Assembly (NCBI RefSeq): GCF_017948675.1
Contig: NZ_JAGFBU010000004.1
Coordinates: 124,001 to 188,000, forward strand
Source: Flavobacterium flabelliforme
GTDB taxonomy: Bacteria; Bacteroidota; Bacteroidia; Flavobacteriales; Flavobacteriaceae
Direction: 5' to 3'
Length of the DNA: 64,000 nt
Shown one piece after another: positions 40,262 through 49,102 of this stretch. The position numbers were made by a program, and so were the translations under genes. Position 1 is the stretch's first letter, and the number at the start of each line of letters is the position of its first letter. The notes beneath the pieces are model-generated. The model searched no databases. It was not told the DNA's origin and was given only the letters and a program-made list of their open reading frames with translations.

Positions 40262-41632
40262 ATGTTTCTCATAAACTGGGTTTCTTCAAACCAATCGAGA
40301 ATTAATTTGCTTCAAGTTCTCTTATTAGCATTCCTTTTTTTTCAAGTTCCAATAGGAGCACATGCGCAGCAACCAAAAGTCCTTACTTTGAATGAAGCAA
40401 TCCAAATTGCAAAAGTTAATAATAGGACAATACAAAAATCCCATATTTTAAAGAAAATTTCGGAAACTGGAATTAAGGAGGCCAAAAATCTTCGTTTACC
40501 AGAAATTGGTTTTAATGCCATGTATTCAAGATTGTCTGATGTGACTTTGTGGGAAGGTGGTGGTTTTACTAAACAAATAGTGGTCGCTCCAGAACCTGGA
40601 AATACAATTTATGATGCGGTTACAAAGTTTGATATGCCACTTTATGAAGGAGGTAAAATTAAAAATGAAATCAAAAAATCACACCAAGAAAATGAAATTG
40701 CTGAACTACATGTGGAGAAAACAGAGAACGATGTTCAATTAGAGGTTACAGCTACTTTTTTGGGAATTTACAAAATGATGGAGCTCCAAAAAATAATTGA
40801 GGAAAGTATTAAGGAAGAAGAAGAACGATTGAAGGAAGTGAAAGCATTTAAAAGTCACGGAATCGTTACCAAAAATGAAGTACTTCGTGCTGAATTACAA
40901 CTTTCTGATCGCGAGTTAAGTTCTTTGACCAATAAAAAAAATATCAGAATTGCTCTTCAGGATTTAAAGACACTATTGCAGTTGCCCGAAGAGGAGGACA
41001 TTAGAATTGATTCAACAAGCTTGATCGATATGATACCTGTCATGAAACAGTATGATTTTTATTTTAAGGAAACGATGCAAAACGAAGAAATGCGTATTGC
41101 AAGCAGAGAAATTGATGTCAAAAAAACAGAGTTGAAAATGGTAAAAGCAAATGCTTTGCCCAGGCTAGCCTTCTTTGGAAATTATAATTTACGCTATCCG
41201 ATGTATTTGACTTTTAGTCTAGATATGCCATTTATGTACACAATTGGGCAGGTAGGGATTGAGGCTTCTTATGATATTTCAAATTTATATAAGAATAGAG
41301 CCAAAGTACAACTTGCTAATTTGAAAGTGGAATTGCAAAAAAATGAATCTGAGATAGTGAAAAATGAGATGAACGATAAAGTCTTTCGAAATCACACACA
41401 GTATCAGGAAATACTAGATAAACTGAAAGTTACTGATAAAGCTTTGGTTTTAGCCCAAGAGAATTATCGTATTGTAAAAGCAAAATATCTCAATCAGTTG
41501 GTTTTAATTACCGAAATGGTCGATGCTGATAATGCATTGCTTCAAGCAAAATTCAACAAAATTTCTATGAAAATAGATGGTGCTATGAAACAATATGAAT
41601 TGCTTCATACCGCTGGAATACTTAATAAATAA
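40262..41632 (+). CDS. TolC-family outer-membrane efflux protein
   Basis: The 456-residue protein has a signal peptide (cleavage near AHAQ, residue 36) and two long helical repeats of the OEP domain (about 45-250 and 265-450), with heptad-like stretches such as VEKTENDVQLEVTATFLGIYKM. It would form the trimeric outer-membrane duct of a tripartite pump with the two following genes. The operon order is outer channel, adaptor, transporter. The start ATG lies about 20 bases after the predicted -7 element. Confidence 0.92.
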   Translation: MFLINWVSSNQSRINLLQVLLLAFLFFQVPIGAHAQQPKVLTLNEAIQIAKVNNRTIQKSHILKKISETGIKEAKNLRLPEIGFNAMYSRLSDVTLWEGGGFTKQIVVAPEPGNTIYDAVTKFDMPLYEGGKIKNEIKKSHQENEIAELHVEKTENDVQLEVTATFLGIYKMMELQKIIEESIKEEEERLKEVKAFKSHGIVTKNEVLRAELQLSDRELSSLTNKKNIRIALQDLKTLLQLPEEEDIRIDSTSLIDMIPVMKQYDFYFKETMQNEEMRIASREIDVKKTELKMVKANALPRLAFFGNYNLRYPMYLTFSLDMPFMYTIGQVGIEASYDISNLYKNRAKVQLANLKVELQKNESEIVKNEMNDKVFRNHTQYQEILDKLKVTDKALVLAQENYRIVKAKYLNQLVLITEMVDADNALLQAKFNKISMKIDGAMKQYELLHTAGILNK

Positions 41633-41669
41633 CAATCAAAGTTTACAATAATTTTAGTTTCATTTCTAT

Positions 41670-42722
41670 ATGATAATAGCAGAAAATAAGTCAAGAGCCC
41701 ATAAATCGTTTAGCAAATTAATCACTGTTGTTGCCAGTATTCTGGTTTTCAGCGGAATTATTTTGGGTATTTGGTTCTATATTTTTAATAAAAACCATGA
41801 GGAAACTAATGACGCTCAGGTTGATCAGTATGTGACGCCTATTATGGCAAGAATAACAGGTTATGTTCAGGAAGTCCGTTATGATGAAAATCAATTTGTT
41901 CATAAAGGCGATACTTTGGTTGTAATCGATAACAAGGAATATACATCGCATTTGAATATGGCTTTGGCGGATGTTGAAAATGCAAAAAGTAACGTTATCG
42001 CTATAGAAAAAAATGTGGAGACAACTGCTAATACGACTTCCGTTAGGCAATCTCAATTGTTGGCTGCGAAGACCCAAGTTTGGAAAACAAAATTGGAATA
42101 CAATCGATATCAATCTTTATTAAAAGAAGATGCCGCAACAGAACAGCAAGTAGAAAAGGTTAAAGCGGATTATGAATTGGCCAAAGCGCATTATGAAGAA
42201 ATAGCAAACACCATTCAGTCGGCGGTATTAAATACCTCAGAAGCTTCGGCTAAAATACCAACTGCTCAAACCGTAATTCAGTCAAAACAAGCCGTTGCTG
42301 ACAACGCTGGTTTGTTTCTTTCTTTTACAGTAATTACAGCTCCTTATGATGGTTGGGTTGGGAAAAAAATGATTCAGCCGGGACAAATGATAAAGGAAGG
42401 ACAGACTTTGGTTTCTATAGTTAGCAAGGAAAAATGGATTACGGCTAATTTTAAGGAAACGCAGTTGCAATATTTATCTGTTGGACAGGAAGTTGAAATG
42501 AGTGCCGATGCCGTAAATGGTAGAAAATTTATCGGAATCATCGAGTCTTTATCACCAGCAAGTGGAGCTCGTTTCTCGTTATTGCCGCCCGATAATGCAA
42601 CAGGTAACTTTATTAAAATTGAACAAAGAATTCCGGTTAGAATAAAATTGAAAGAAAATGATCAACAAACTGATTTTCTTAGAGCAGGAATGAATATGGT
42701 GGTTGTAGCTGAACATAAATAA
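41670..42722 (+). CDS. HlyD/EmrA-family periplasmic adaptor protein
   Basis: The 350-residue protein is the membrane-fusion subunit of the efflux system. It has one N-terminal transmembrane helix (about 16-38), split biotinyl-lipoyl halves (RITGYVQEVRYDENQFVHKGD near 62, and TAPYDGWVGKKMIQPGQ near 224), a helical hairpin between them (about 85-205) and a C-terminal beta-barrel domain. It follows the TolC-like gene after 37 bases and is separated from the transporter gene by four bases. Confidence 0.93.
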   Translation: MIIAENKSRAHKSFSKLITVVASILVFSGIILGIWFYIFNKNHEETNDAQVDQYVTPIMARITGYVQEVRYDENQFVHKGDTLVVIDNKEYTSHLNMALADVENAKSNVIAIEKNVETTANTTSVRQSQLLAAKTQVWKTKLEYNRYQSLLKEDAATEQQVEKVKADYELAKAHYEEIANTIQSAVLNTSEASAKIPTAQTVIQSKQAVADNAGLFLSFTVITAPYDGWVGKKMIQPGQMIKEGQTLVSIVSKEKWITANFKETQLQYLSVGQEVEMSADAVNGRKFIGIIESLSPASGARFSLLPPDNATGNFIKIEQRIPVRIKLKENDQQTDFLRAGMNMVVVAEHK

Positions 42723-42726
42723 TCAG

Positions 42727-44310
42727 ATGTCAAATACAAAGTTCTTTAAATCTTGGGTTCCCAATTGGGCCATAATCGCTATTATATTTTTCTGTCTGTT
42801 GCATTCGATGGTTTTGTTGGGAGTTTATACTTCCAATGTGACGTACGCTGCCAGTTTTTTAGATGTGGAGCCAGAAGATTTGCAGTTTTCAATGATTGTT
42901 ACATACGCTACTTTTTTGACCACTATTTTGGTCGAAAGCAGATTGTTTAAGTTTTTCCCGACCAAAAAATATTTCCTGACAATTTACGGCCTGTCTGCAA
43001 TAACATTCATATTAACGGCTTATATCGAAAATTTTTCGTTATTTATTATTTTGAGAATAGCCGAAGGAATATTGATGGCATTGCCTTGTGTAGCCTTAAG
43101 ACAATTTCTGATTTCAAGATTCAAGTCAAAACATGCATTAATTATTGGTTTTACCCTTAATTATAGCGCTTTGTTTCTGGCGACACCTTTTATAATGAAT
43201 ATTGCAGTTTGGCTTCTTGAAAATTACGATTGGAAATACATGGCGTATGGTTCGGCATTGTTTCAAATCGTCTGTGTGGGCTTGGTTATGCTTACATTTG
43301 AGAGTCATCGTTTTCACAGAAAAATCCCGTTATATCAGATAGATTGGTCAAGTTTTATTTTTTTGCTCACTTCCCTTTTGTCTGGAGCTTATTTCTTTGT
43401 TTATGGCGAAAAAAAGTATTGGTTTGAATCCCATCAAATTATAATCGCACTTATAGTTTCGTTACTAACTGGTGGGCTTTTTGTGCTGAGGCAAATGCTG
43501 ATCAAACGACCTACTTTTGATATGGGAGTATTTCGCTATGCCAATTTACGCAACGGATTATTCATATCTGTTTTTTTTTATATCGCCAGAGCGACTCTGA
43601 ATATTTGCCATAGCACGATGTTCACCGTTTGGAATTGGGAGCCTTCGAGAGTGGCGCATGTGCAATATTTAAATTTAATTGGTAATGTAATAGGGATGGT
43701 TTTGGCGGGAGTATTTCTGGCAAAATCAGTGTCCTCAAAGTATATGTTTATTATCGGATTTTCACTTTTTGCAGTTTTTCATCTGTGGTTTACCTTTCTT
43801 TTTGTGCCAGATGTTTCTTTGTCTGATATTGCTATTCCGTATATGTTGCAAGGAGTTGCGGTTGGAATTATATTTGTACCATTAGTCTTGTTTACAGTAG
43901 CTGCTGTACCTACTCATTATGGACCATTTGCAGGAATTGTTGGAGTTGCAGGACGTTTTTGGGGAAGTATTTTAGGTTTTGCTATTATTCAAAATGCTGG
44001 AGTGTTTTTACAAAGAAATCATTATTCGAAATTGAGTCAATTTGTTTTGCCTGAAAGTCCAGAAACCCAAATGCGTGTAGCGCAAATCACCCAAAGTTTT
44101 ATTGCCAAAGGATATTCTTCTGATAACGCTAATAAATTAGCAATTAAGCAAATTGTGAGTTCTATATCCAAACAATCGGTTTTATTGTCAAATATGGAAA
44201 TTTTTACTTTTATGGGTTACGCCATGCTTGTTATCGTTGCTTTATTGTTGATCAATCAGCATCTGAAACAAACCTTTGATATTTTTAGAAATAGGATTTG
44301 GGGGAATTAG
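42727..44310 (+). CDS. DHA2/EmrB-like multidrug MFS transporter
   Basis: The 527-residue protein has about 14 predicted membrane segments, the DHA2 pattern of the major facilitator superfamily. Segments such as RIAEGILMALPCVALRQFL (helix 4 region) and a long C-terminal loop with the last helix near 495-515 are visible. With the preceding adaptor and outer channel it forms an EmrAB-TolC-type pump driven by protons. The substrate is unknown. The canonical motif A loop is weakly kept, so membership is by overall form and operon context. Confidence 0.87.
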   Translation: MSNTKFFKSWVPNWAIIAIIFFCLLHSMVLLGVYTSNVTYAASFLDVEPEDLQFSMIVTYATFLTTILVESRLFKFFPTKKYFLTIYGLSAITFILTAYIENFSLFIILRIAEGILMALPCVALRQFLISRFKSKHALIIGFTLNYSALFLATPFIMNIAVWLLENYDWKYMAYGSALFQIVCVGLVMLTFESHRFHRKIPLYQIDWSSFIFLLTSLLSGAYFFVYGEKKYWFESHQIIIALIVSLLTGGLFVLRQMLIKRPTFDMGVFRYANLRNGLFISVFFYIARATLNICHSTMFTVWNWEPSRVAHVQYLNLIGNVIGMVLAGVFLAKSVSSKYMFIIGFSLFAVFHLWFTFLFVPDVSLSDIAIPYMLQGVAVGIIFVPLVLFTVAAVPTHYGPFAGIVGVAGRFWGSILGFAIIQNAGVFLQRNHYSKLSQFVLPESPETQMRVAQITQSFIAKGYSSDNANKLAIKQIVSSISKQSVLLSNMEIFTFMGYAMLVIVALLLINQHLKQTFDIFRNRIWGN

Positions 44311-44393
44311 AACAATATTTATTTGTAGTATTGCTGCTATTTTGGTTTTCAAAAAATATTTTCTTGTAAAGATTATAACAATGTGCAATAAAT

Positions 44394-44456
44394 AAAAAAG
44401 ACTCGAAATTTGAAGTTTTTTAGATTTTAATCTGTAAAACTCTCCAAATTTCGAAT
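44394..44456 (-). terminator. terminator of the thioesterase gene
   Basis: TCGAAATTTG (44403-44412) pairs perfectly with CAAATTTCGA (44445-44454). An inner AGATT/AATCT hairpin lies in the loop, and the A run to the left is a T run on the reverse strand. Confidence 0.65.
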
Positions 44457-44469
44457 CATATTTTGCTAT

Positions 44470-44907
44470 TTAAAGCTGCATAAAATCTTCGCTTTTTGGG
44501 AAATGACTAATCGCTTGAACAGCAATTTCTGGAGTTGGATCGGCTATTTTGCGTAATTTGGTGTCCATCCAAGCACCATCTACGGTTATTACTGCACATA
44601 GTTTATTTTCTTCATTCAGGAACTCATGCACAATAGACCATCGGGAAGCGTCGGGTTTCATTTTAGAAACTTTTGTTTGCATTACAATCTTGTCAGAAAG
44701 TTTAATTTCTTTTCTAAAAATACATTCTTCTCTAAATAAAATAGGACCAAAATGATTTTGTTGTAATATTTTCATCGTCAATCCTAGACTTTCCAAAATT
44801 TCAATACGATGTTGTGCTCCAAAATCATAATAAGCACTGTGACGAACATGAAAATTAGGGTCTAAATCGGACCAACGCAAGGATAATTGTTTACTAAATG
44901 ATGTCAT
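44470..44907 (-). CDS. hotdog-fold acyl-CoA thioesterase
   Basis: The 145-residue protein resembles the 4-hydroxybenzoyl-CoA thioesterase/YbgC group: an N-terminal WSDLDPNFHVRHSAYYDF with the catalytic-type Asp, then a long hotdog helix, and the strand pattern KIVMQTKVSKMKPDASRWSIVHEF. These enzymes hydrolyse acyl-CoA or acyl-ACP thioesters. The exact substrate is unknown. A TAnnTTTG element lies upstream (complement of 44952-44959), and no operon partner is evident. Confidence 0.82.
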   Translation of the reverse strand: MTSFSKQLSLRWSDLDPNFHVRHSAYYDFGAQHRIEILESLGLTMKILQQNHFGPILFREECIFRKEIKLSDKIVMQTKVSKMKPDASRWSIVHEFLNEENKLCAVITVDGAWMDTKLRKIADPTPEIAVQAISHFPKSEDFMQL

Positions 44908-44951
44908 TGTTTTTTATTTAATTGCTGTTATTTGATATTTTAAAAAAAATA

Positions 44952-44959
44952 CAAAAGTA
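44952..44959 (-). promoter_or_regulatory. -7 promoter element for the thioesterase gene
   Basis: The reverse strand reads TACTTTTG, an exact TAnnTTTG match, 45 bases before the start codon. Confidence 0.5.
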
Positions 44960-44993
44960 AAATTAGCTATTAAAAATTTAAATTATGTATAAA

Positions 44994-45383
44994 TTAAACT
45001 GGAATTTTTTCGATTATCATGGGAGCATCTAAAATATCAAAATAGGTACAAGTCATTTCAAGAAGGGCAACGCGCGATTTTGCAATACCACATTGTGCCG
45101 CTTGTTCGCAAAAAGTATAATAATCGGTTTGGCCGTCTTGATGTAATACTAAAAATTCTATAAAGCGTTCCTTATTTACATTTGGTGCAATCTTTAATGT
45201 CGGATATTTTTCGGTAGTACTCACAGAAAAATTATCAACACCATAATATGATACTCGACCGTCATTTATAAAAGTGTCATATCCTTGTACTCCCATTTGT
45301 ATTACTTCTTTTATGTAATTTGAAAAATCAGCAGCTGTTTGTACTTTATCATGTGCTTCTTTAATTTGTTCTAGTGTAAACAT
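44994..45383 (-). CDS. DUF1398-family protein
   Basis: The 129-residue protein matches, by recall of the family, the DUF1398 group (sometimes labelled phage envelope protein). It starts MFTLEQIKEAHDKV, has a central GVQGYDTFINDGRVSYYG segment and ends in a conserved CTYFDILDAPMIIE-like stretch. It has no signal peptide or membrane helix and is probably cytoplasmic. Its function is unknown, and nothing in the surroundings suggests phage origin. Confidence 0.75.
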   Translation of the reverse strand: MFTLEQIKEAHDKVQTAADFSNYIKEVIQMGVQGYDTFINDGRVSYYGVDNFSVSTTEKYPTLKIAPNVNKERFIEFLVLHQDGQTDYYTFCEQAAQCGIAKSRVALLEMTCTYFDILDAPMIIEKIPV

Positions 45384-45419
45384 ACTTTTTGTTTCTAAAG
45401 GATTTATTGTAAAGAATTA

Positions 45420-45447
45420 CAAAAGTATTGGTTTTATTTAACAACAA
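45420..45447 (-). promoter_or_regulatory. promoter of the DUF1398 gene
   Basis: On the reverse strand TTG (45447-45445) is followed after 17 bases by TACTTTTG (45427-45420), matching the -33/-7 pattern. Confidence 0.65.
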
Positions 45448-45494
45448 GTATCTAATAAATACTAATTTCTGGACTTGCAATATAAACGGAATGT

Positions 45495-45827
45495 TTAATA
45501 ATTATGATATGCCATTTGCATAATTACTCCTATTATTATAAAAAGTACTATTATTAAAAGGAATATTAATGAGGAGGATCGAGGAGATTTTATAATGGCA
45601 ATGTTATCTTTGTAGAAATCCATAACGACACCATTTGCACCATAACCTAGAATTATTTTACAAGGTACTTTGCGATCTTCTTCCATTATAGTAAAAAGGT
45701 GCGTTGCGCCAGTGATTGATTTCTTTTCGGAAACGGTTTCTCCATTCAATCGTATGGTTTCTCGCCCTAAATAAGAATTAAAAATTTCTATTTTATTAGT
45801 TCCTAACTGTATTGTTGAAAATTTCAT
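45495..45827 (-). CDS. small membrane-anchored protein, function unknown
   Basis: The 110-residue protein has a soluble beta-rich N-terminal part (about 1-75; KFSTIQLGTNKIEIFNS, then GETVSEKKS) and a single C-terminal transmembrane helix (about 82-105), so it is tail-anchored. I do not recognise a named family. The ATG at 45827 is preferred over the upstream start at 45872, because the additional residues include a poly-Lys stretch encoded by an A-rich leader. It is upstream of, and divergent from, dnaK. Confidence 0.65.
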   Translation of the reverse strand: MKFSTIQLGTNKIEIFNSYLGRETIRLNGETVSEKKSITGATHLFTIMEEDRKVPCKIILGYGANGVVMDFYKDNIAIIKSPRSSSLIFLLIIVLFIIIGVIMQMAYHNY

Positions 45828-45960
45828 ATCTTTTTTTTTCAAACATAGGAATTTAATTATAAAAAAAGCCAATCCATTTCTAATTTGATTAGTTAAATAG
45901 AGATTGATTGTGGTGCCTATTTAAGGATAGAGTTCCGCTACAACTATTAAATTCCACCTC

Positions 45961-46060
45961 TGTCAGTCAGTCTAAAATGTCATATTGTCATATTTATTAT
46001 TATTAATTTTAACATAAACTGACAATTTATAAGTGTCATTTGTATTGGCACAAAGATTGA
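45961..46060 (+). promoter_or_regulatory. dnaK upstream region: TGTCA boxes and sigma-54-like element
   Basis: TGGCAC (46046-46051), five bases, then TTGA (46057-46060) is one base off the sigma-54 -24/-12 consensus (GG-N10-GA instead of GG-N10-GC). Upstream lie an inverted pair TGACA (46020-46024)/TGTCA (46034-46038), a tandem TGTCATAT duplicated exactly (45978-45993), and a further TGTCA at 45961-45965. A start near 46072 would give a leader of about 44 bases. No CIRCE repeat is present. Confidence 0.5.
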
Positions 46061-46115
46061 CTTAAAGACTCCGAGTGAATAAAACTAATATACAATAAAA
46101 TTAAATATATTAAAA

Positions 46116-48002
46116 ATGGGTAAAATAATCGGAATTGATTTAGGTACGACAAACTCTTGTGTTTCTGTAATGGAAGGTAATGAAGCAGTTGTTATTCCTA
46201 ATGCAGAAGGAAAAAGAACAACACCATCTATCATCGCTTTTGTTGAAGGTGGAGAAATTAAAGTAGGAGATCCTGCTAAGAGACAAGCGGTAACTAATCC
46301 AACTAAGACTATTGCTTCTATCAAACGTTTTATGGGTCATTCTTTTAGCGAAGTTTCTGCTGAAGCAAAAAGAGTTTCTTACAAATTAGTAAAAGGAGAC
46401 AACAATACACCACGTGTTGATATTGATGGTCGTCTTTATACTGCACAAGAATTGTCAGCAATGACACTTCAAAAAATGAAAAAAACTGCTGAAGACTATT
46501 TAGGTCAAACAGTTACTGAAGCAGTTATTACTGTTCCTGCTTACTTTAATGATGCACAACGTCAAGCGACTAAAGAAGCTGGTGAAATTGCAGGTCTTAA
46601 AGTAATGCGTATCATCAACGAGCCTACTGCTGCGGCATTAGCTTACGGATTAGATAAAAAAGGAAAAGATCAAAAAATTGCTGTTTACGATTTAGGTGGA
46701 GGTACATTTGATATTTCTGTTCTTGAATTAGGAGACGGAGTTTTTGAAGTATTGTCTACAAACGGAGATACTCACTTAGGTGGAGATGATTTTGACCACG
46801 AAATTATTGACTGGTTAGCGAATGACTTCTTGAAAGAAGAAGGTATTGACTTACGTCTTGATCCAATGTCATTACAACGTTTGAAAGAAGCTGCTGAGAA
46901 AGCTAAAATTGAATTGTCATCTTCTGCTGAAACTGAAATCAACTTACCTTACGTAACTGCTACAGCTTCAGGACCAAAACACTTAGTTAAAAAATTAACT
47001 AGATCTCAATTTGAAAAATTAACAGATGCTTTAGTAAAACGTTCTATGGAACCAGTTGCTAAATCATTGAAGGATGCAGGTTTAACTGTAGCTGATATTG
47101 ACGAAGTTATTCTTGTTGGAGGTTCTACTCGTATGCCAAGAATCGCTGAAGAAGTGGAAAAATTCTTTGGTAAAAAAGCGTCTAAAGGAGTTAACCCTGA
47201 TGAAGTTGTTGCTATTGGAGCAGCTATTCAAGGTGGAGTTCTTTCTGGAGATGTAAAAGATGTATTGTTACTTGACGTTACACCTTTATCTTTAGGTATC
47301 GAAACTATGGGTGGAGTTATGACTACATTAATTGAGTCTAATACTACTATTCCAACTAAAAAATCTCAAGTTTTCTCTACTGCTGCAGATTCTCAACCAA
47401 CAGTTGAATTGCACGTTCTTCAAGGAGCTAGAGCAATGGCTGCTGATAACAAAACGATTGGTCGTTTTAACTTAGACGGTATTCCACCAGCACCAAGAGG
47501 AGTTCCTCAAATTGAAGTAACTTTTGATATTGATGCTAATGGTATCATCAAAGTTTCTGCAACTGATAAAGGAACTGGTAAATCTCATGATATTCGTATC
47601 GAAGCTTCTTCTGGATTAACTTCTGAAGAAATCGAAAGAATGAAACAAGATGCTGAAGCTAACGCTGAGTCTGACAAAATCGCAAGATCTAGAGCAGAAA
47701 AATTGAACGAAGCTGATGGAATGATCTTCCAAACTGAAACTCAATTAAAAGAACTTGGTTCTAAATTAGCTGATGATCATAAAGTTGCTGTAGAATATGC
47801 ATTAACTGAATTGAGAATGGCTCACCAATCTCAAGATATTGATGCAATCCAAACAGCTTTAGATAATATCAATGCAGCTTGGAAAACAGCTACTGAGGCA
47901 ATGTATGCTAAAGGAGAACAAGGTCAACAAGAAGCTGCTCCACAAGGAGAAGCAACTCAAGGAGACAATGTTGAAGACGTTGAATTCGAAGAAGTAAAAT
48001 AA
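46116..48002 (+). CDS. dnaK: chaperone DnaK (Hsp70)
   Basis: DnaK binds hydrophobic peptide segments and refolds proteins in an ATP cycle with DnaJ and GrpE. The 628-residue protein shows the three Hsp70 signatures: [10 protein letters not shown] near residue 5, [12 protein letters not shown] near 188 and [13 protein letters not shown] near 327. The substrate-binding part (from about 385) and a short C-terminal tail ending VEFEEVK follow. Codon use is noticeably regular (many GTT, GCT and CGT codons), as for highly expressed genes. dnaJ and grpE are not adjacent, and two strong terminators follow. Confidence 0.98.
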   Translation: MGKIIGIDLGTTNSCVSVMEGNEAVVIPNAEGKRTTPSIIAFVEGGEIKVGDPAKRQAVTNPTKTIASIKRFMGHSFSEVSAEAKRVSYKLVKGDNNTPRVDIDGRLYTAQELSAMTLQKMKKTAEDYLGQTVTEAVITVPAYFNDAQRQATKEAGEIAGLKVMRIINEPTAAALAYGLDKKGKDQKIAVYDLGGGTFDISVLELGDGVFEVLSTNGDTHLGGDDFDHEIIDWLANDFLKEEGIDLRLDPMSLQRLKEAAEKAKIELSSSAETEINLPYVTATASGPKHLVKKLTRSQFEKLTDALVKRSMEPVAKSLKDAGLTVADIDEVILVGGSTRMPRIAEEVEKFFGKKASKGVNPDEVVAIGAAIQGGVLSGDVKDVLLLDVTPLSLGIETMGGVMTTLIESNTTIPTKKSQVFSTAADSQPTVELHVLQGARAMAADNKTIGRFNLDGIPPAPRGVPQIEVTFDIDANGIIKVSATDKGTGKSHDIRIEASSGLTSEEIERMKQDAEANAESDKIARSRAEKLNEADGMIFQTETQLKELGSKLADDHKVAVEYALTELRMAHQSQDIDAIQTALDNINAAWKTATEAMYAKGEQGQQEAAPQGEATQGDNVEDVEFEEVK

Positions 48003-48013
48003 TAAATTATTGT

Positions 48014-48048
48014 AAAGACTCGATGTGTTTATCGAGTCTTTGCTTTTT
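48014..48048 (+). terminator. first dnaK terminator
   Basis: AAAGACTCGAT (48014-48024) and ATCGAGTCTTT (48031-48041) pair perfectly around a six-base loop, followed after two bases by a run of T. Confidence 0.85.
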
Positions 48049-48056
48049 TTATAAAA

Positions 48057-48091
48057 GAAAACCGTTCACTTTAAGTGAACGGTTTTTTTTT
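48057..48091. terminator. second, bidirectional terminator between dnaK and blh
   Basis: AACCGTTCACTT and AAGTGAACGGTT form an almost unbroken palindrome (48060-48084) flanked by an A run and a T run. It serves both convergent genes, and together with the first hairpin forms a tandem block. Confidence 0.88.
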
Positions 48092-48099
48092 GCATTTTT

Positions 48100-48993
48100 T
48101 TAAACTTCTTCTTTTCTTTTAAACATTTTGTTAATCACTAAGGTATGAGGAAATGTTATTGCTGCTAAAAAAGAAAAAAACAAAGCATTGAATAATTCTT
48201 CTTCTTGATACCGATAGTAAATTAGAGCAATTCCTATTATTGATATTAACCAATATACTCCAGCAGATTTGCAGTAATTAAAAAAGTTTGGAAAGGTAAA
48301 GGATTTATTCAAAAACTTAATTTGATCTATTATGGAAGGTATGCTGTGCCAGAGAACGAAGTATATGGCAAATCCCCAAATTAAGCTAGAAGACTTAAAT
48401 AAAATTGCGAATACAAATAAAAAAAATAATTCTAAGATTATTTTTTTTCTAATCTTTTCTATTTTCCAGCAAAAGTAACTACTTATTATAAGGAATGAGA
48501 CAATCGAAGCTTGAAGAGTGTATAATAGTAATTCTTTTGGAATAATGAAATGAGTGATTGTTTTGATGATATCTTTTACTTGATCACTGTGAAAATTAAA
48601 AAGCAAGAGTAATACAATCATACCATATAAAGATTGATATACAACAACTAATGTTTTAGGAAAAAGAGAATTCAATTTTTGCCATTGTTGTTCTCCAAAA
48701 TGATTCGCGCTGACTATTATAAAAAGTAAAAGAGCAAACTGCGGAATAATGTAAAAAAGTAATATTCCAGCTAAAACAATTATTACATAATATGTAAAGA
48801 TTTTTAGCCAAGAATTAGATTTATTTTTTGCAATTATATTCTTAATTAGTAATAAATCATTGGCTCCGTGAAGTATTCCGAATGAAAATATGAATAAAAA
48901 ACCCATAAATATCTGATTTATAGTAGATAAAAAGGAATCCATCCATAAAGCAAAAAAGCTTGCTACGATTGCAATGTTGGTATAATTTTTCAT
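48100..48993 (-). CDS. blh: Brp/Blh-type beta-carotene 15,15'-dioxygenase
   Basis: This membrane enzyme cleaves beta-carotene into two molecules of retinal, the chromophore of rhodopsins. The 297-residue protein has about eight predicted transmembrane segments and the conserved histidine positions of the family: GILHGANDLLL near 40, ANHFGEQQW near 96, LWHSIPSIID near 219 and PHTLVINKMF at the C-terminus. It is divergently placed next to the proteorhodopsin gene with a 109-base shared upstream region (76 bases to the -7 side), a classical arrangement for supplying retinal. Beta-carotene synthesis genes are not in the window. Confidence 0.9.
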   Translation of the reverse strand: MKNYTNIAIVASFFALWMDSFLSTINQIFMGFLFIFSFGILHGANDLLLIKNIIAKNKSNSWLKIFTYYVIIVLAGILLFYIIPQFALLLFIIVSANHFGEQQWQKLNSLFPKTLVVVYQSLYGMIVLLLLFNFHSDQVKDIIKTITHFIIPKELLLYTLQASIVSFLIISSYFCWKIEKIRKKIILELFFLFVFAILFKSSSLIWGFAIYFVLWHSIPSIIDQIKFLNKSFTFPNFFNYCKSAGVYWLISIIGIALIYYRYQEEELFNALFFSFLAAITFPHTLVINKMFKRKEEV

Positions 48994-49005
48994 TGGTATT
49001 AATTA

Positions 49006-49057
49006 TTGTTTAAAAATAGTTAAAAATAGTTAAACAAAAAGATAAATTATTGTTTAA
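49006..49057. promoter_or_regulatory. TTGTTTAA box cluster between blh and proteorhodopsin
   Basis: Three eight-base boxes alternate in orientation: TTGTTTAA (49006-49013), TTAAACAA (49030-49037) and TTGTTTAA (49050-49057). A ten-base unit, TAAAAATAGT, is tandemly duplicated at 49011-49030. The boxes sit in the divergent promoter region, and the regular spacing (24 and 20 bases start to start) suggests regulator binding on one face of the helix. Confidence 0.5.
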
Positions 49058-49064
49058 CTTTTAT

Positions 49065-49072
49065 TAACTTTG
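49065..49072 (+). promoter_or_regulatory. -7 promoter element of the proteorhodopsin gene
   Basis: TAACTTTG matches TAnnTTTG exactly and overlaps a possible TTG codon at 49070, so that codon cannot be the start. The ATG at 49103 leaves a leader of about 24 bases. No ideal -33 box is present, which is common for regulated promoters. Confidence 0.65.
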
Positions 49073-49102
49073 AGTAAACAAAAACCATTTAAATTTTTAC
49101 TT

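Noticed and set aside
44994..45383. prophage remnant suggested by the label phage envelope protein for DUF1398
   Set aside because: No phage gene, integrase or attachment site is nearby, and base composition matches the surroundings.
46085..46340. reverse-strand frames over the start of dnaK
   Set aside because: They are shadows of the strongly biased dnaK codon usage.
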